From Ailanthus altissimus (taxonomy: Eukaryota; Streptophyta; Magnoliopsida; Sapindales; Simaroubaceae): a stretch of 64,000 nt of DNA. Both the position numbers and the translations under genes were made by a program. Below are positions 1 through 11,310 of this stretch, one piece after another (position 1 is the stretch's first letter; each line of letters begins with the position of its first letter). Under the pieces are notes generated by a model. It ran no database searches. It had not been told where the DNA came from and saw only the letters and a program-made list of their open reading frames with translations. The stretch lies in contig OX327695.1 of the NCBI GenBank assembly GCA_946807835.1, positions 22,426,501 to 22,490,500 of the forward strand, read 5' to 3'.

Positions 1-359
1 TTAAATTTTATCTTACATTTTTTTTCTTCCTTAAAAAAAGTAAATTACGAAGATTTTCTCATGTCTTGGTAAAATGTATTGGTTTATGGAGTATTCTTTG
101 AGATGTGTTTAATCTTCTAAATTTTTGAGGTATCTTTAATGGTTATATACTATTGTAAGAATTTAGTTGTCAACTTATGACATTTGTAACAGATTTTAGA
201 TGACATCATGTTTTTAATTATGTAAAGATATTAAATTATGATATTTATTTTTAATAAAAAATTATTGATTATTGAAATTTATAAAATTTAGGTGCGATAT
301 AGATTTTAGATATCTAATAAAATAATTTTAAATTGAGTAAATATGATTATTTTATTTTA
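1..359. other. AT-rich stretch, no gene seen
   Basis: AT-rich sequence with short T and A runs. I see no coding region, RNA gene or repeat boundary before the array that begins near 360. Confidence 0.5.
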
Positions 360-610
360 TAAACTTCTATACCATAGTGTTAATAATCTGTTAATATTAT
401 ATTATCAATAAACTTCTAACACCATGATGTCAATAAACTTTTAATACTATGATATCAATGATTTTTCAATATTAGAGTGTCAATAAACTTTTAATACCAT
501 GGTGTTAATGGATTTTTAATACAATAGTGTCAATAATTCTTTAATATTGTAGTATTAACAATCTCCTAATATTATAGTATTAATGATTTTATGATATTAT
601 GGTATAAAAA
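360..610. repeat. Degenerate short-repeat array like CACTA subterminal repeats
   Basis: About ten imperfect units of roughly 20-30 bp, each with a core like ACCATGGTGTCAATA or ACTATGATATCAATG, separated by TTTTAAT-like spacers. The cores closely resemble the subterminal repeats at both ends of the CACTA element at 22607-30475. I could not find a CACTACTACAAAAA-type terminus beside this array. It is probably a relic end of a related element, with the terminus lost or diverged. Confidence 0.5.
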
Positions 611-2040
611 AATTACTTACATAAAAAAATCTTTAATAATTTTCTCATTCCTTAAAATGTTGTCAATAAAACTAAATACTAATACTAAATTAGTATTGTA
701 AAAACCTTTTTTTTCTAACCGTAATAAGATACCGTACATGCAACAAAGTGTTTTAGAAGCACTTTCGTCTTCATGATGTGAGAAACACTTGTAGTAGCTA
801 GCTTCTCTCGTCAGCAATCAGATACAAAGAAGAAAAGCTAAAAACAACATAAGATGATTCAATCAATGGTGGTGTCCTCTCTTTTTCTCATTCCGTTGAC
901 CTTTGAACCCTCAAAACAAAACTGAATGCGAACGAGTAAAATGAAGTGTCAGGAGAAAATTGATAAGCTCATTAATGAGGAAATTTGGGAATTTATTTTT
1001 GAAGTCATTAATTATTCATACAACTGTCTTCGAAATGGAGCGTTGACTATTGAGTCCAGCACTCCAGATCTTAGCTATAGAATATTGTTAAGACAACTTT
1101 ATTTACATCACCAGTGAAAATAATCATGAAACATTTGTAAAAAAAAATGAAGTTGATTAATCGCGTGTATTGAGGCAAATAATGAAGGTTCTAATGTCAA
1201 ATTAACAGCAAAGAGATGATGAATTTTGGTGGCCAACCGTCCTCCAACATCTATCAATTAATTGACAAGAACCCAGAAAAAAGACAAAAAAAACCTTTAA
1301 TTGTTTATGATATTTTTCATTAGTGCTGTTATCATCATCATTGTATACATAAATCTAGTAATTTGGCAATTACTTGCTTGATATTTTGCCATTACTATAT
1401 CTCTATTGTCGCCCTCTCTTACCTTATTCATTTATAAATGTTTCAGATCATTTGATTTTAATTAGTTCTCTTTGTGAGTTATTAGACACAAATTTAATTA
1501 GTAATGAAAGTAATTTTTACAAGGCTGTATGAATGAACCCATGCACTTCTAAATAATGTAGCCAAATGTGCTCATTTAGAATCAAACGGTCCCAATTGAG
1601 ACGCAGATTTTTGATCCAAGACACACCAAGACATTGTCTCAGATCGACATTTAAAATCTGAATTTCTTTTTGACCCTCCAAAGTCCCAACAATGGTGAGA
1701 TATGATAATGTAACGATTGAGCTAATTTCGTTTCTCCTTCCGGTCGTATAGTTTATTTAATGTTTCACATTCAAGTAAAACAACCAAACATGAGGTCAAC
1801 TTTCACAATTTCGATACTTAATATATAAGTAATTTTGTTCATAATGCAAAACCAAAAAAACAGAAAGTTCTTAATTGTTTGAAAAAGCCTGCTTTATCCA
1901 AAATTAGACACAAATAGCCCCAAATTTTCGTTGCTTCCAATATCTTCAGTTTCTGGGTAAAGAAGCAGAAAATAAGCATTATAAAAATAGGAAAAAAAAA
2001 AGAGCGAGAGAGATCATGATGACACCACCACCACTTCACC
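611..2040. other. Upstream intergenic region of the DUF1685 gene
   Basis: No convincing gene. Short open frames lack recognisable domains. The last part precedes the TATA box of the DUF1685 gene and so probably contains its promoter, but I cannot name specific sites. Confidence 0.4.
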
Positions 2041-2044
2041 TCTT

Positions 2045-2050
2045 TATAAA
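2045..2050 (+). promoter_or_regulatory. Probable TATA box of the DUF1685 gene
   Basis: TATAAA lies about 120 bp upstream of the chosen ATG at 2169, in the sequence CTCTTTATAAACAACC. A start site about 30 bp downstream would give a leader of roughly 90 bases. Position and sequence fit a plant core promoter. There is no direct evidence of transcription. Confidence 0.5.
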
Positions 2051-2168
2051 CAACCTCTCTCTAACAATTTCAGAAACACCAATAAGAATATATATTTATT
2101 AGCCCGAAAGAAAAGGTCAAAACAGCCATAGCTTCTCCCTCCCCACAGAGCGAGGACCTTCGCCGTAC

Positions 2169-2861
2169 ATGTCACACCGAAATCACCACCACCACCATCG
2201 TCACCACCATCACCGGCATGTGCTTCCGCCCCCACAGCCACCTCCGCTGCAGCCGCCATCTTTAGTTGCAACATCACTGGCTCCGATACAAGGGTTGAAA
2301 AAACAACACTCATGGTCACCGGATATGTACAGAGAGGAGGCATGGCTTCGACGTAAAGGAAACGTTGAAAACAAGAGTAGGAGCAAGAGCTTGACGGACG
2401 AGGATCTTGATGAGCTAAAGGGTTGTATTGAATTAGGGTTTGGATTCGGCTCTCCTAAGGTTGATCAACGCTTGTCCGATACTTTGCCCGCTTTGGAACT
2501 TTATTATGCTGTTAACAAGCATTACGTCGATCTCTCCAAGTCATCGCCCTCTTTATCTACGTTTTCCGATGGTGAATCCCCCTCTCCCCTCGGCAGCCCC
2601 CATACCATTTTTGGTCCTGCTGGTTAGTTTCTCTATCATTTTTTTTAAATATAAAAATTTATATATCAAATAAACTCCCTTAATTTTTTTGCTTGTTTTT
2701 GTTTTTGTATTTGTATTCCTTATAAATTATTGTAATGAATGATGAACTAATATGTGTTTGATAATTGCGAAGGTGAAAATGATCCGCAGACGGTGAAGAC
2801 GAGGTTGAGGCAATGGGCACAGGTGGTGGCTTGCTCGGTGAAGCAATTTTCATCCCGGTGA
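2169..2861 (+). CDS. DUF1685 family protein, two exons, His-rich N-terminus
   Basis: Exon 1 is 2169-2622 and exon 2 is 2773-2861, joined across a 150-bp GT-AG intron that splits a Gly codon (G|GT). The product is 180 residues. Residues 5-17 are almost all His with two Arg, followed by a Pro-rich stretch. Then come the features typical of plant DUF1685 proteins: a KKQHSWSPDMYREEAWLRRK block, a KSLTDEDLDELKGCIELGFGF block, and a C-terminal TVKTRLRQWAQVVACSV block encoded mainly by exon 2. An in-frame TAG at 2100-2102 with no ATG before 2169 supports this start. The family's function is not established, and I see no signal peptide or membrane segment. The frame is open and both splice sites are canonical, so it is probably a working gene. 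Confidence 0.87.
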
Positions 2862-3782
2862 AGAAGAAGATGGTGATATGATGTTCAGATTTTCTTAACT
2901 ATCAGCTGAGACAAGGTTAAATGTGAACCAAACCAGAGTTATCAAAATAACCAAACATCAACATCGACATCTACTTGTTTGATAGATTAACATGAAAACC
3001 CCACCACTTATATGGAATGCAAACCGGGGCTTCATTGAATTTTTCTTTTTTCAAATTTTGTGTTTCTTTTTCCCTTTATATATATACTAGGCCCATGAAA
3101 GATAAAACAAAAAATATATATATATATATGAAGCCTAGTTTGTTTGAGTTCTCTTTGAACTAGGATGTGAATTATCCAGAGAGGTCAAAAGTTTGCATGT
3201 GTTGATTTGAATAGTTACTGTGTTTGTTTCTTTTACGAAGTTAAATCGAGGAAACAGAACATAAAGCTCTTTCTTTCTTTCCCTTTTTCTTTTTTTCTCT
3301 TATAGTGGAAATACATGGTGTTTAGATTTCTTGAACAAGAATTCGTTTGCTTGAAGGATACATCTTAGTTTAATTTCTTTGATTTGAAGGGTTCATTTGC
3401 TTTTGTAAGAGGAAAGGCATATTAATAATGAAAAGTAAACATTCATTGATGCCATGGCCAAGTAGAAATTGAGCTTTAGAATGTGTTCTTTAGTTTGCAT
3501 GATAAAAGTAAGTAATCTATAATGACAGGTCGAATTGAGCTTCTTTCAAAAAAGTGTTTGGGTCGTTGCATGTTTTTGCCCTTTGATTCCTTGGAACATG
3601 CAATTCTCTGTATATTCCTTGAACTGCTTTTGGATTTTTAAAAAATGTCAGTTTATGGAAAAAAATAAGGTCTGTAATTGGAAAAAATTTTCATATGTAA
3701 AGAATTATGTACTTTCCACTCTCATCGAGACAAATATATTATAAAATCTTATTGGTTATCTATAAATATTATAAACCTCGAT
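2862..3782. other. 3' flank of the DUF1685 gene
   Basis: Contains the likely 3'UTR and AT-rich spacer. A short (TA)n microsatellite lies at about 3115-3129. The open frame at 3535-3744 has no recognisable domain and is probably chance. Confidence 0.4.
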
Positions 3783-5330
3783 GTTTAGTTTTAATTAGGT
3801 TATTTTAGTCTTTAATTTTATTGGTATATACTAATTTCATCTTTCCTTTTCTAATATAGGGAGAAGAACATTTTTGTTCTACGAATTTAACATAATTTTT
3901 AATTTTTTTTCACAAATTTTAAAAAATTTAATTTTATCTTAATTCATTAATAAAATTTTGTTAATTTAATACTGAAGGAGCAAAATAATTACTCTACACA
4001 ATTTTATCCATGTGTCAACCACTTAAATAATAAAATAAATAAATAAATAAATAAAAAGAGAGCAACCGCCGCCGTTGTCAGTAACTAATCGGCCGCCGAT
4101 GACCAATTATGATTCGACTCAAAATTGACATCATTGAACTCAAAAAAAATTTTATCTACGTAATGGTAGAATCTTTTTGGTCAATGGAGAATCGTAAATG
4201 TGCCAAAAGTGAAAAAAATTTGTAGGAGGCGGCGGCCACTATCATTCGTCATTGAACGGTGGGACAATGGCGTGCACCACCTCCACCATTGGACAGATCT
4301 ACAAACGGTGATGGCCGTCGCCAACCACCACGGGTCGGTGGTCACCTGTTGAACCACCGCCTCCACCGTTGAACAGATCGACTGCCGATCTATCCAATGG
4401 TGATACTCGCGACCGGCAGTGGGGGATGTTGACGGCGGCCACTACCGTTCGCCGTTAAATGGTGGGTTGATCTGTCCAACGATGGGGGCGATGCACACCA
4501 CTGCCCCACCGTTCTACAATGGTGCACTGTGGCCATCACCCTCCCATTATTTTCTATCTATTTTTTGAACACCTTCTTGTTTTCTTTTGATAAAAATGAT
4601 TCTACCCTTGTATAGATATAAAAAAATAGAATCAATGACATATATTTTGCCTATTTTCATTACCAAAATTCGGTATTTAGTGGTGGTTGGCATGGCAGTT
4701 GCCAGTTTTGGTAGTTTAATTTTATTTATTTTAATTATTTTTTAATTATAAAATAAATTTTTAATAAATATTAAATTTTGAACCTATTAAAACGTGCCAC
4801 GTGTTTTTTATTTTTAATAGCCAATTAATAACTAACACGTGTATATTGTATAATTTATTCACATCACCATTTTTAATTAATATAATAATTGAGAGCAAAT
4901 TTGTCAATATACAATTAAAAAATATTTTCGATTAAATTTAACAGAATCTCACTAACGAATTAAGACAAAATTAAATTTTTTAAAATTTGTGAAATAAAAT
5001 TAAAAATTAAATCAAACTCGTAGAACAAAAATATTCTTATTCCTTTAATATATTTTACGTTAGTCTCTATCACTATAACATATTTATGTAAATATTATTT
5101 TTAGGACAATAAGATACTTTTAAATTTTAAAATATTTTTAATTTTCTTCTATCCTAATTTTTAATTTTCATTTTTCCCTTTTCTCTCTTCTCTTTCTATC
5201 AATAAAAAAACAAATCTAAAATGTAGTCCTCTTTCTCATATTTCTTTCTTCTTCTTCTCTTTCTCATCTCTCTCCTCATTGCATAACTGTTGTAATGACT
5301 ATTGAAATGCTATTAACAACTCAGCAAATG
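3783..5330 (+). repeat. Dispersed repeat interrupted by a Mutator-like element
   Basis: The flanks 3783-3858 and 5044-5300 together resemble the reverse complement of 31480-31870. Shared landmarks are TATTTTAGTCTTTAATTTTA before the break, then TTAGTC, CCTAATTTTTAATTTTCAT and a pyrimidine-rich TTTCTTCTTCTTCTC stretch after it. The relative at 31.5-31.9 kb is not interrupted at the matching point, so this copy existed before the 3859-5043 insertion. I do not recognise the family. Confidence 0.6.
3859..5043. mobile_element. Mutator-like long-TIR element, copy 1 (non-autonomous)
   Basis: The first and last 120 bp or so are imperfect inverted repeats, beginning GGGAGAAGAACATTTTTG on the left and GGAATAAGAATATTTTTG on the reverse complement of the right. 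Flanking 9-mers TCTAATATA (3850-3858) and TTTAATATA (5044-5052) match at 8 of 9 positions, the TSD length expected of Mutator-like elements. The uninterrupted relative reads TTTAATATA at the same point (31792-31800, minus). The core is GC-rich, with repeated CCACCGTT-GAACAGATC-like blocks and one CACGTG G-box near 4800. I see no transposase, so it would have moved using an enzyme supplied elsewhere. Confidence 0.75.
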
Positions 5331-5866
5331 AATCTCTAACTTAAAAATTAAATAAAATAATAATAAAATTCCCAAATAAAAATTTGTGTCAATTTGCCAT
5401 CGATTGCTGTGTCACTTGTTACCCACCGGTTTTTTTTTTTTTTGAGAAATTTCCGTAATTGAACAAAACAAATAATAAAAATTTTATTTTGACCAATTTC
5501 AAATTCATTCCACTTTATTAACCAAATTTTACTTTTTATTTCCACGTTGTCCTTACTCCTAAACTCATATTTTTTCTCCAACACCACCACTCTCTGTCTC
5601 TCGGCCTTACAAATTTTACCTAAATATTTTCCATCAGCAACAACAAGAGATTTTGAAGATTAAAATTAAAATAATTTATTGTAGAGTTAAAAAATTAAAA
5701 ATAAGCAAAAATTGATTTTTTTTTAAATTTAGTTTTTTATGATTTTGAATTGTTTTTATAGTTAATTATTAAAAATGTATAGGTGTAGTGTTAGAAATAT
5801 GAAAAATAAGTTGAAAATATATGTAAAATATTAAAAAAACTTAAAAATACTATGTTAACCATTTTT

Positions 5867-6030
5867 TTGTGATACAGCCGACTCATGTCTCACGCGCTGT
5901 GAATATGCTTCACATACTCGACGCGTGAATCCATGCGCCCAGCACGTAGAAGCATGAGCCAAGCAGCGTGCCACAGTGTGGGTGGGTTACCACGTGGCAC
6001 CACGATAAGGTGCCACATGGCGATTTTAAA
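5867..6030. repeat. GC-rich island with a near-perfect hairpin
   Basis: A sharply GC-richer patch in AT-rich DNA. It ends in an inverted repeat with perfect 8-bp arms, GTGGCACC (5994-6001) and GGTGCCAC (6009-6016), which extend to 11 of 12 matches if flanks are included. The left arm contains CACGTG. CATGCGCCC-like words recall the GC islands near 11.0 and 17-18.3 kb. Origin unknown. Confidence 0.5.
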
Positions 6031-6186
6031 TTTTTTATTAATTTAAAAATATATCATTTATTTATTAATAATTATTTAATTTTATAATTTTATAATTTTA
6101 AATTATCTAATAATTATTTATTTTATAATTTTAAATTGTTTTGTCAATATTATATATATTATTTTGGTTAGTTGTAAACTTTTTAT

Positions 6187-7128
6187 GGGTAAAGGATATT
6201 TTTGTCCCATGAGTTTGACCTAATTTTCAATTTTATCCCACAAGTTTTAAAAAAACTAATTTTATCTTAATCCGTTAATGAGATTCTGTTAATTTTAAAA
6301 CTAGAAGGGTAAAATAGTCACTCTACACAAAACTTTGAAATAGGCTGACATAAAATATTCACGTGTCAACCACTGATTAGTCACTTAAATAATAAAATAA
6401 AATAAAAATAAATAAATAAAGTGAGAGCAGTCGTCGCCGTTGTCAGTAGTCAATCAGCCGCCAGTGACTAATTGCAATTCGACTCAAAATTAATATCATT
6501 GGACTCAAAATTTTGTGATCTACGCAATGGTATGATTTTTTTTTTTTGTCAATGAAGTATCGTAGATGTGCCAACAGTAGAAAAAAAAACATGGTAGGAG
6601 GTCGTGGCCACCACCATTTGAATGTGGCGCAGTGGCCGACACCCTCCCCTATTTTCAATCCATTTTTTGGCCACTTTCTTACTTTTTTTGACAAAAATGA
6701 TTCTACCATTTTGTAGATAGAATTCAATGATGTAAATTTTAACTATTTTTGTTACCAAAATTCGGTAATCGACGGTAGCCAACGACCGCCGGCAATGGCA
6801 GTCGCTGTTGTTATTAGTTCAGTTTTATTTATTTTAATTATTTTTTAATTAATATTAAATTTTGAACCTATTAAAGCGTGCCACGTGTCTTTTTATTTTT
6901 AATAGCTTATTAATGACTGTCAGGTATACATTGTGTAATGTACTCATATCACTATTTCTAATTAACATAATAACTGAGGGCAAATTTTTCAATGTACTAT
7001 CAAAAGAGATATTTAATCAAATCTAAGAGAATTTCACTAACAGACTAGGACAAATTTGAGTTTTCTGAAACTCGTAGGGTAACATTGAGAATTAGGTCAA
7101 ACTCATGGGACAAAAATATTATTTTTCC
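6187..7128. mobile_element. Mutator-like long-TIR element, copy 2 (non-autonomous)
   Basis: Same family as the element at 3859-5043. The terminal inverted repeats start GGGTAAAGGATATTTTTG and, on the reverse complement of the right end, GGAAAAATAATATTTTTG. The subterminal GTCCCATGAGTTTGACCTAA block occurs at both ends. The inner block around 6420-6540 parallels 4060-4170 of copy 1, and the CGTGCCACGTGT box recurs near 6880. It is about 240 bp shorter than copy 1, mainly because it lacks the expanded GC-rich core. The candidate TSD (6178-6186 and 7129-7137) matches at only 6 of 9 positions, so ends are approximate. No transposase is seen. Confidence 0.7.
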
Positions 7129-7319
7129 TTTTTGTATCATTATTTGAATTATGTAATAGTTGGTTATATGTTGATAATAAATTTTTGAATATTATATACT
7201 AATAATTATTTTAATTTTTTCAAGAAGAAGAATGTCTCAAAAGATTACATAATTACCAAAAATAAATTCTACCGATCAACCATATATGTTTACTTGAAGT
7301 TATGAGTTATACAAAATAT

Positions 7320-8430
7320 AAAAGACAAATTAATTTTGAGGCAAGTCGAAATATTTAGAATCACATGTTTTGGTTATTTTTTGGATTTATCAGATATTCC
7401 ATTCTCAGGTATTTTAGCATATGAGATTTTATTAAAACGTGTACATACCAAAAGTTTATATGAAAAATTTTATTTAATTACTAGTTTGAAGATGGAAGAT
7501 TATCCTGTAGTAAATAGATTAGATGATAGACTATGACATAAATATGTTTCGGGTAAAAGTGAATTGACTTACAAGGATTTGGATCTGTAGTTCATGAGCG
7601 TTACATTTGACGATGACGATGATGTAGATGCAGTAAAAATGTGTCTACTTTATGTATTTCATAAATTATTAGTGCTACGTGATCGAAATAGAGCCATACA
7701 ATATTTTGTACTTCATCTCATAGATAATCTTGATGAGTTTAATGCCTATCTTTGAGGGCACGATATCTTGGATTGAACTTTACAATAGTTTATACACCGC
7801 TCTAATTGAAAAGTTAGTAAAGGTCAGAAAAGCAGGCGCTCTGGATAGGGAATCATACAACCTATACTCATTTAGTCAAGTAATTTTGGTGAGTAATTCT
7901 ATTTTTTCGATTCATTATTATATTAGGATACAGAAAAAATTATTTTGTTGACATTATAATGTTTTTATTTATTATCATCTCAGGTGTGGATCTACGAAAC
8001 GATCCCGAGATGTGGAGAGCTATTTACCTATAGGAATAGGGACTATTTTTTGCATTTTCTAAATTGTTCTGGTATAAGCACCCCATTATACGAAAGCATC
8101 ATAAACGTCTTCTTCGATAATATTGGGGGTATGCTTTTACGTTCAACAAAAAATATATATAATTTTCTTATAACTTTTGTTATTTTTTCTAATAATAATT
8201 AATAAATTTAAAATATTATAAAGGCTTTAGAGGTTCAAAGGAAGTTGATGCTCCATAAACATGAGAAGAGTGTAGACTATCGCGTGGCAGTAAACTTGCG
8301 TATTCCATCGAAAAAATGGAGAGAGAGTCTTAAATTGGAGAAAGTTGAGATTTCGGACATTCAATTCACCGATGATGTTCAGCCTGACTATAAATTTCAA
8401 CCCCCATCAGCGACTGAATCAATAGTATAA
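7320..8430 (+). pseudogene. DUF1985-like domain of a decayed Ulp1-type transposon gene
   Basis: Fragments in several frames match the order of plant DUF1985 proteins, which are usually encoded by transposons together with a C48/Ulp1 peptidase. An N-terminal piece contains ITCFGYFLDLSDIPFSG. It is followed in another frame by an acidic FDDDDDVDAVKMCLLYVF block near 7600, then YNLYSFSQV before a likely intron at 7891-7983 (GT-AG). The next exon starts VWIYETIPRCGELF, and a further exon from about 8224 starts ALEVQRKL. Several stops and frame changes break the reading. Sequence at 8431-9539 shows only weak remnants of the linker. It is a relic with no host function implied. Confidence 0.6.
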
Positions 8431-9539
8431 TAATTTAAGTTTTTTTCCTTGAATTATAATTACTTATGTTATTAATGAGTATTAGCTTGTGAAAATTGAT
8501 TATAATTACTTATATATAGTTTGAGTCTAGCGCGTCATCATCGCAATATCATGTCCTGGAGAAGATGATGGATTATCTTAAAATAAGGCTATTTACCAGA
8601 ATTGATAAGGTTAACTCAGAGCTTTCTGCCAAGATTAGTCGTCGTTAGCTCAGAGGTGATAAGTTGTGTGGCAAAGGTTGAAGAAGATATCTTGCATTAA
8701 ATATCTCTCTTAATACAACAGTTTAAGTCAGCCAAGATCTCTGAGGATGCAGGGTAGAGTATGGTACATTTTAAACCTAAATTTTATTGGGTACAAAGTT
8801 TAACAAGTCAATATATTAACTGGTATTGTTTGGTTTTGTAGAGTACCAAATTCATGGCTACTGACTTTCAGGCATTTACCCCTGCTAGTGAGTCTTAGCA
8901 TCAGCTATAGTAATGGATATACAACATATAGCTGATAGCCCTACAAATGTAAAAATTATACTTGTTCTGTTGGGTAAAAATATAAGCAAGTATGGGTGTC
9001 TTTGCAAATAGGCAGCAGCCTAAGTCGGTCCATATACCAATCTGTTGAAAAAGCTCGTGAAAAAAAACTTGTAGAATTGTAAGTAGCACCTACAATTAAT
9101 GTAAATAGGTAACTGATTTCTATTGATCAGGTTAAATTTATTGAGATTTTGGATTTGATAAAAAAATAATAACCCAACACAACGGGTTTGTTTGGACGAA
9201 TTCGATCCCAACTGTACATGGTTTAATAACCTACTACAACACTTGCTTGACGATTTGGTGAGGACTTCTATTCATTTTTTTTTTTTTGTGAGTTGTCTAA
9301 CAGTATCAAAACTTACACATATTCTTTGTTTTGCAGCATATAAATGAGTACTTAAAGGTTTTGCGTTTGTGCTAAAGAATATTTTCTAACATATACTCAC
9401 ATGATTGCACAACTGCAGATGCATATTTTTACATGAGCTATTTTGTTACCCATCTATTTTGTATATAACATTATCATACAATTGTATATATTAACTATTA
9501 ATACGTTTAACGAGTATCTTATATTTATCTTTAGGAGTA

Positions 9540-10161
9540 CATTTGAAAAATATGGTGAAGGTCCTTCACCACCAATCCTCCAAAGGACGACCAATTGCTC
9601 AAACCGTTATTGGCTTATACAATCAGAACAAAGCCTCAGTTATTTAGTGCTAAACCGAGAGCATTGGTCAATAAGGTACTTTTAAGAACAGTAATAAATT
9701 TTATTATGTATATAACAACTTTAAGTTTAAAATAATATAATAATCAGTTTTGTAGGTATATATCCATTTGAATATCAATCAGGAATATTGATTTATAGTA
9801 AAATTCGACCTTGTTCAAATGGCAATTGTTCTCTATGATTCCAGCATGAACGACCACTCCAACGAAACCATCATAAAAATTTTAAAGCCTCTGTGTTGCA
9901 ATGTCTTTGTACCTTCAAAGATGTAGATTTTATAGTTTGAGGGGTATACAAGGCCCAAATTTGTTCCCTTGGCCGATGATTCATTTGCGAGAGAATGTGC
10001 CACAGCAAGAGGTCAGGAGTAGGAACTGTGGCACTTTTGTCTGTATGTATATTGAATATCTTATGTTAGGTCAACCATTTGATTATTTCCCTCACATTGG
10101 TACCTTTTATAAACAAAAGATGGTCGTTGATTTGTGGACCGTTGCAGGATCTGCTTCATAG
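9540..10161 (+). pseudogene. Broken Ulp1/SENP-like (C48) peptidase domain
   Basis: The frame from about 9757 reads IHLNINQEY, a stop, then FIVKFDLVQMAIVLYDSS. This matches the His-Trp to Asp segment of Ulp1-like cysteine peptidases. The expected catalytic His is Tyr (TAT 9786-9788) and the following Trp is a TGA stop (9789-9791). The Asp of LYDSS is kept. After a frame change near 9900, the Cys segment NCGTFVCMYIEYLMLG is intact, with the Cys codon at 10027-10029. Family knowledge links this domain plus DUF1985 to plant Mutator-like and CACTA carriers. The loss of His and the stops make an active protease very unlikely. Confidence 0.65.
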
Positions 10162-11026
10162 ATATTTAGTATTATATTTTTTTATATGCATTGTTGTCAT
10201 ATTATTTGTTTTAATGTTTGCGTATTGGGCAGATGTGTGTAGAGATGAAATATAATTAGATAGAAGTGTATTTTTTTAATATGGTAGGTTTGGGAACATT
10301 CATATAATAGGGGTAATTCTGTCAAAATTTTATGAAAATTATCAACATCAATACTAAGGACAAGTGCATTACGAAATAAGTAAGTATGTAATAAAAAGTA
10401 TAAGTGCATTACGAAATAAGTGCACAGAAGTTACGAAACTCAACACTTATACATAATTAAGCTTCAGGGTACAACTCGTTTTTATATTTTTCAGATCCGT
10501 CTTAAACAAAAAAAATGAATATTAACCTTATAGTATAGTGAAATTAAATATCAGCAATGTAGTTTTATAAACAAATATATATCACCTGCTCTGTAAAGGG
10601 ATATGGTTTTGACATGTCTATCGGTTATGTCCATACTACTTACAATAATTACATATATTCGATGGTTCCTCCTCTTGAGATAGAATCTGATTCATCTGAC
10701 GTCTGCTTGACTGACGATGTACTATCGAAGGCCGAATGTCCATATTTTTCAAATACTTTCAGACTATCTGATCTGACACTTAGCCAACCAGAAGTATTGA
10801 TTCGCTATAGGCATGGAATAAAATCTCAGATATGTAATAAGTCAAACAAAGTCTATCGTTTAATAATCTGATGTATCTGTATACAACGAGTGTATGGGAA
10901 CAAGGCAGTTGCCGATAATTATATATACAACTAATTAAAAATAAAACTGAATATAAAAATAAATATATACAATATATATTTAATATAAATATATAAAATA
11001 AAAAAAATCTAGAACAGTAGTGCCAT
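10162..11026. other. Spacer with a short direct repeat; no gene recognised
   Basis: A block containing AAGTGCATTACGAAATAAG occurs twice (about 10362 and 10402). The open frame at 10614-10871 has no domain I recognise. The rest is AT-rich. Confidence 0.35.
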
Positions 11027-11310
11027 GTGGCGCATTGCACGGGCCCGATGATCGCGAAGCTAGAGCATAAGCACGCTTTGTTGCGTATAAAGTTGCGGAC
11101 AAGGCATGCAACAAGGCGCGCCCTTAATGCGTGCCCCACTGCATGTGGGCATCAGGGCTCCCAGATGCGCATATACAGCGGGGCACGCATTAGGCAGTGC
11201 CCCAGTGCCTTGTTGCGCTGGGGCATGCCCTAGTGAGTACACCAGGTGCATATACACCCACAAGCTATCCATGGTTGCAACAATCGGCATGTGGTAACAG
11301 CGCGTGGAGT
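11027..11310. repeat. GC-rich foldback block
   Basis: An abrupt GC-rich block with nested inverted repeats. AATGCGTGCCCC (11126-11137) is perfectly complementary to GGGGCACGCATT (11180-11191). Outside it, GGCATGC with ACAAGG (about 11103-11117) pairs imperfectly with CCTTGTTGCGCTGGGGCATGCC (11208-11229). Several overlapping open frames here on both strands result from the base composition and are not genes. It resembles the GC islands at 17.0-18.3 kb. Confidence 0.55.

Noticed and set aside
2044..2343. 99-residue minus-strand open frame overlapping the DUF1685 exon
   Set aside because: It is the reverse strand of the His/Pro-rich exon. Its Ala/Gly/Asp-rich reading follows from the CAC/CCG repeats, and the plus strand has a full gene model.
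6178..7137. Perfect target duplication for the second Mutator-like element
   Set aside because: The flanking 9-mers agree at only 6 of 9 positions, so I do not claim a confirmed TSD.
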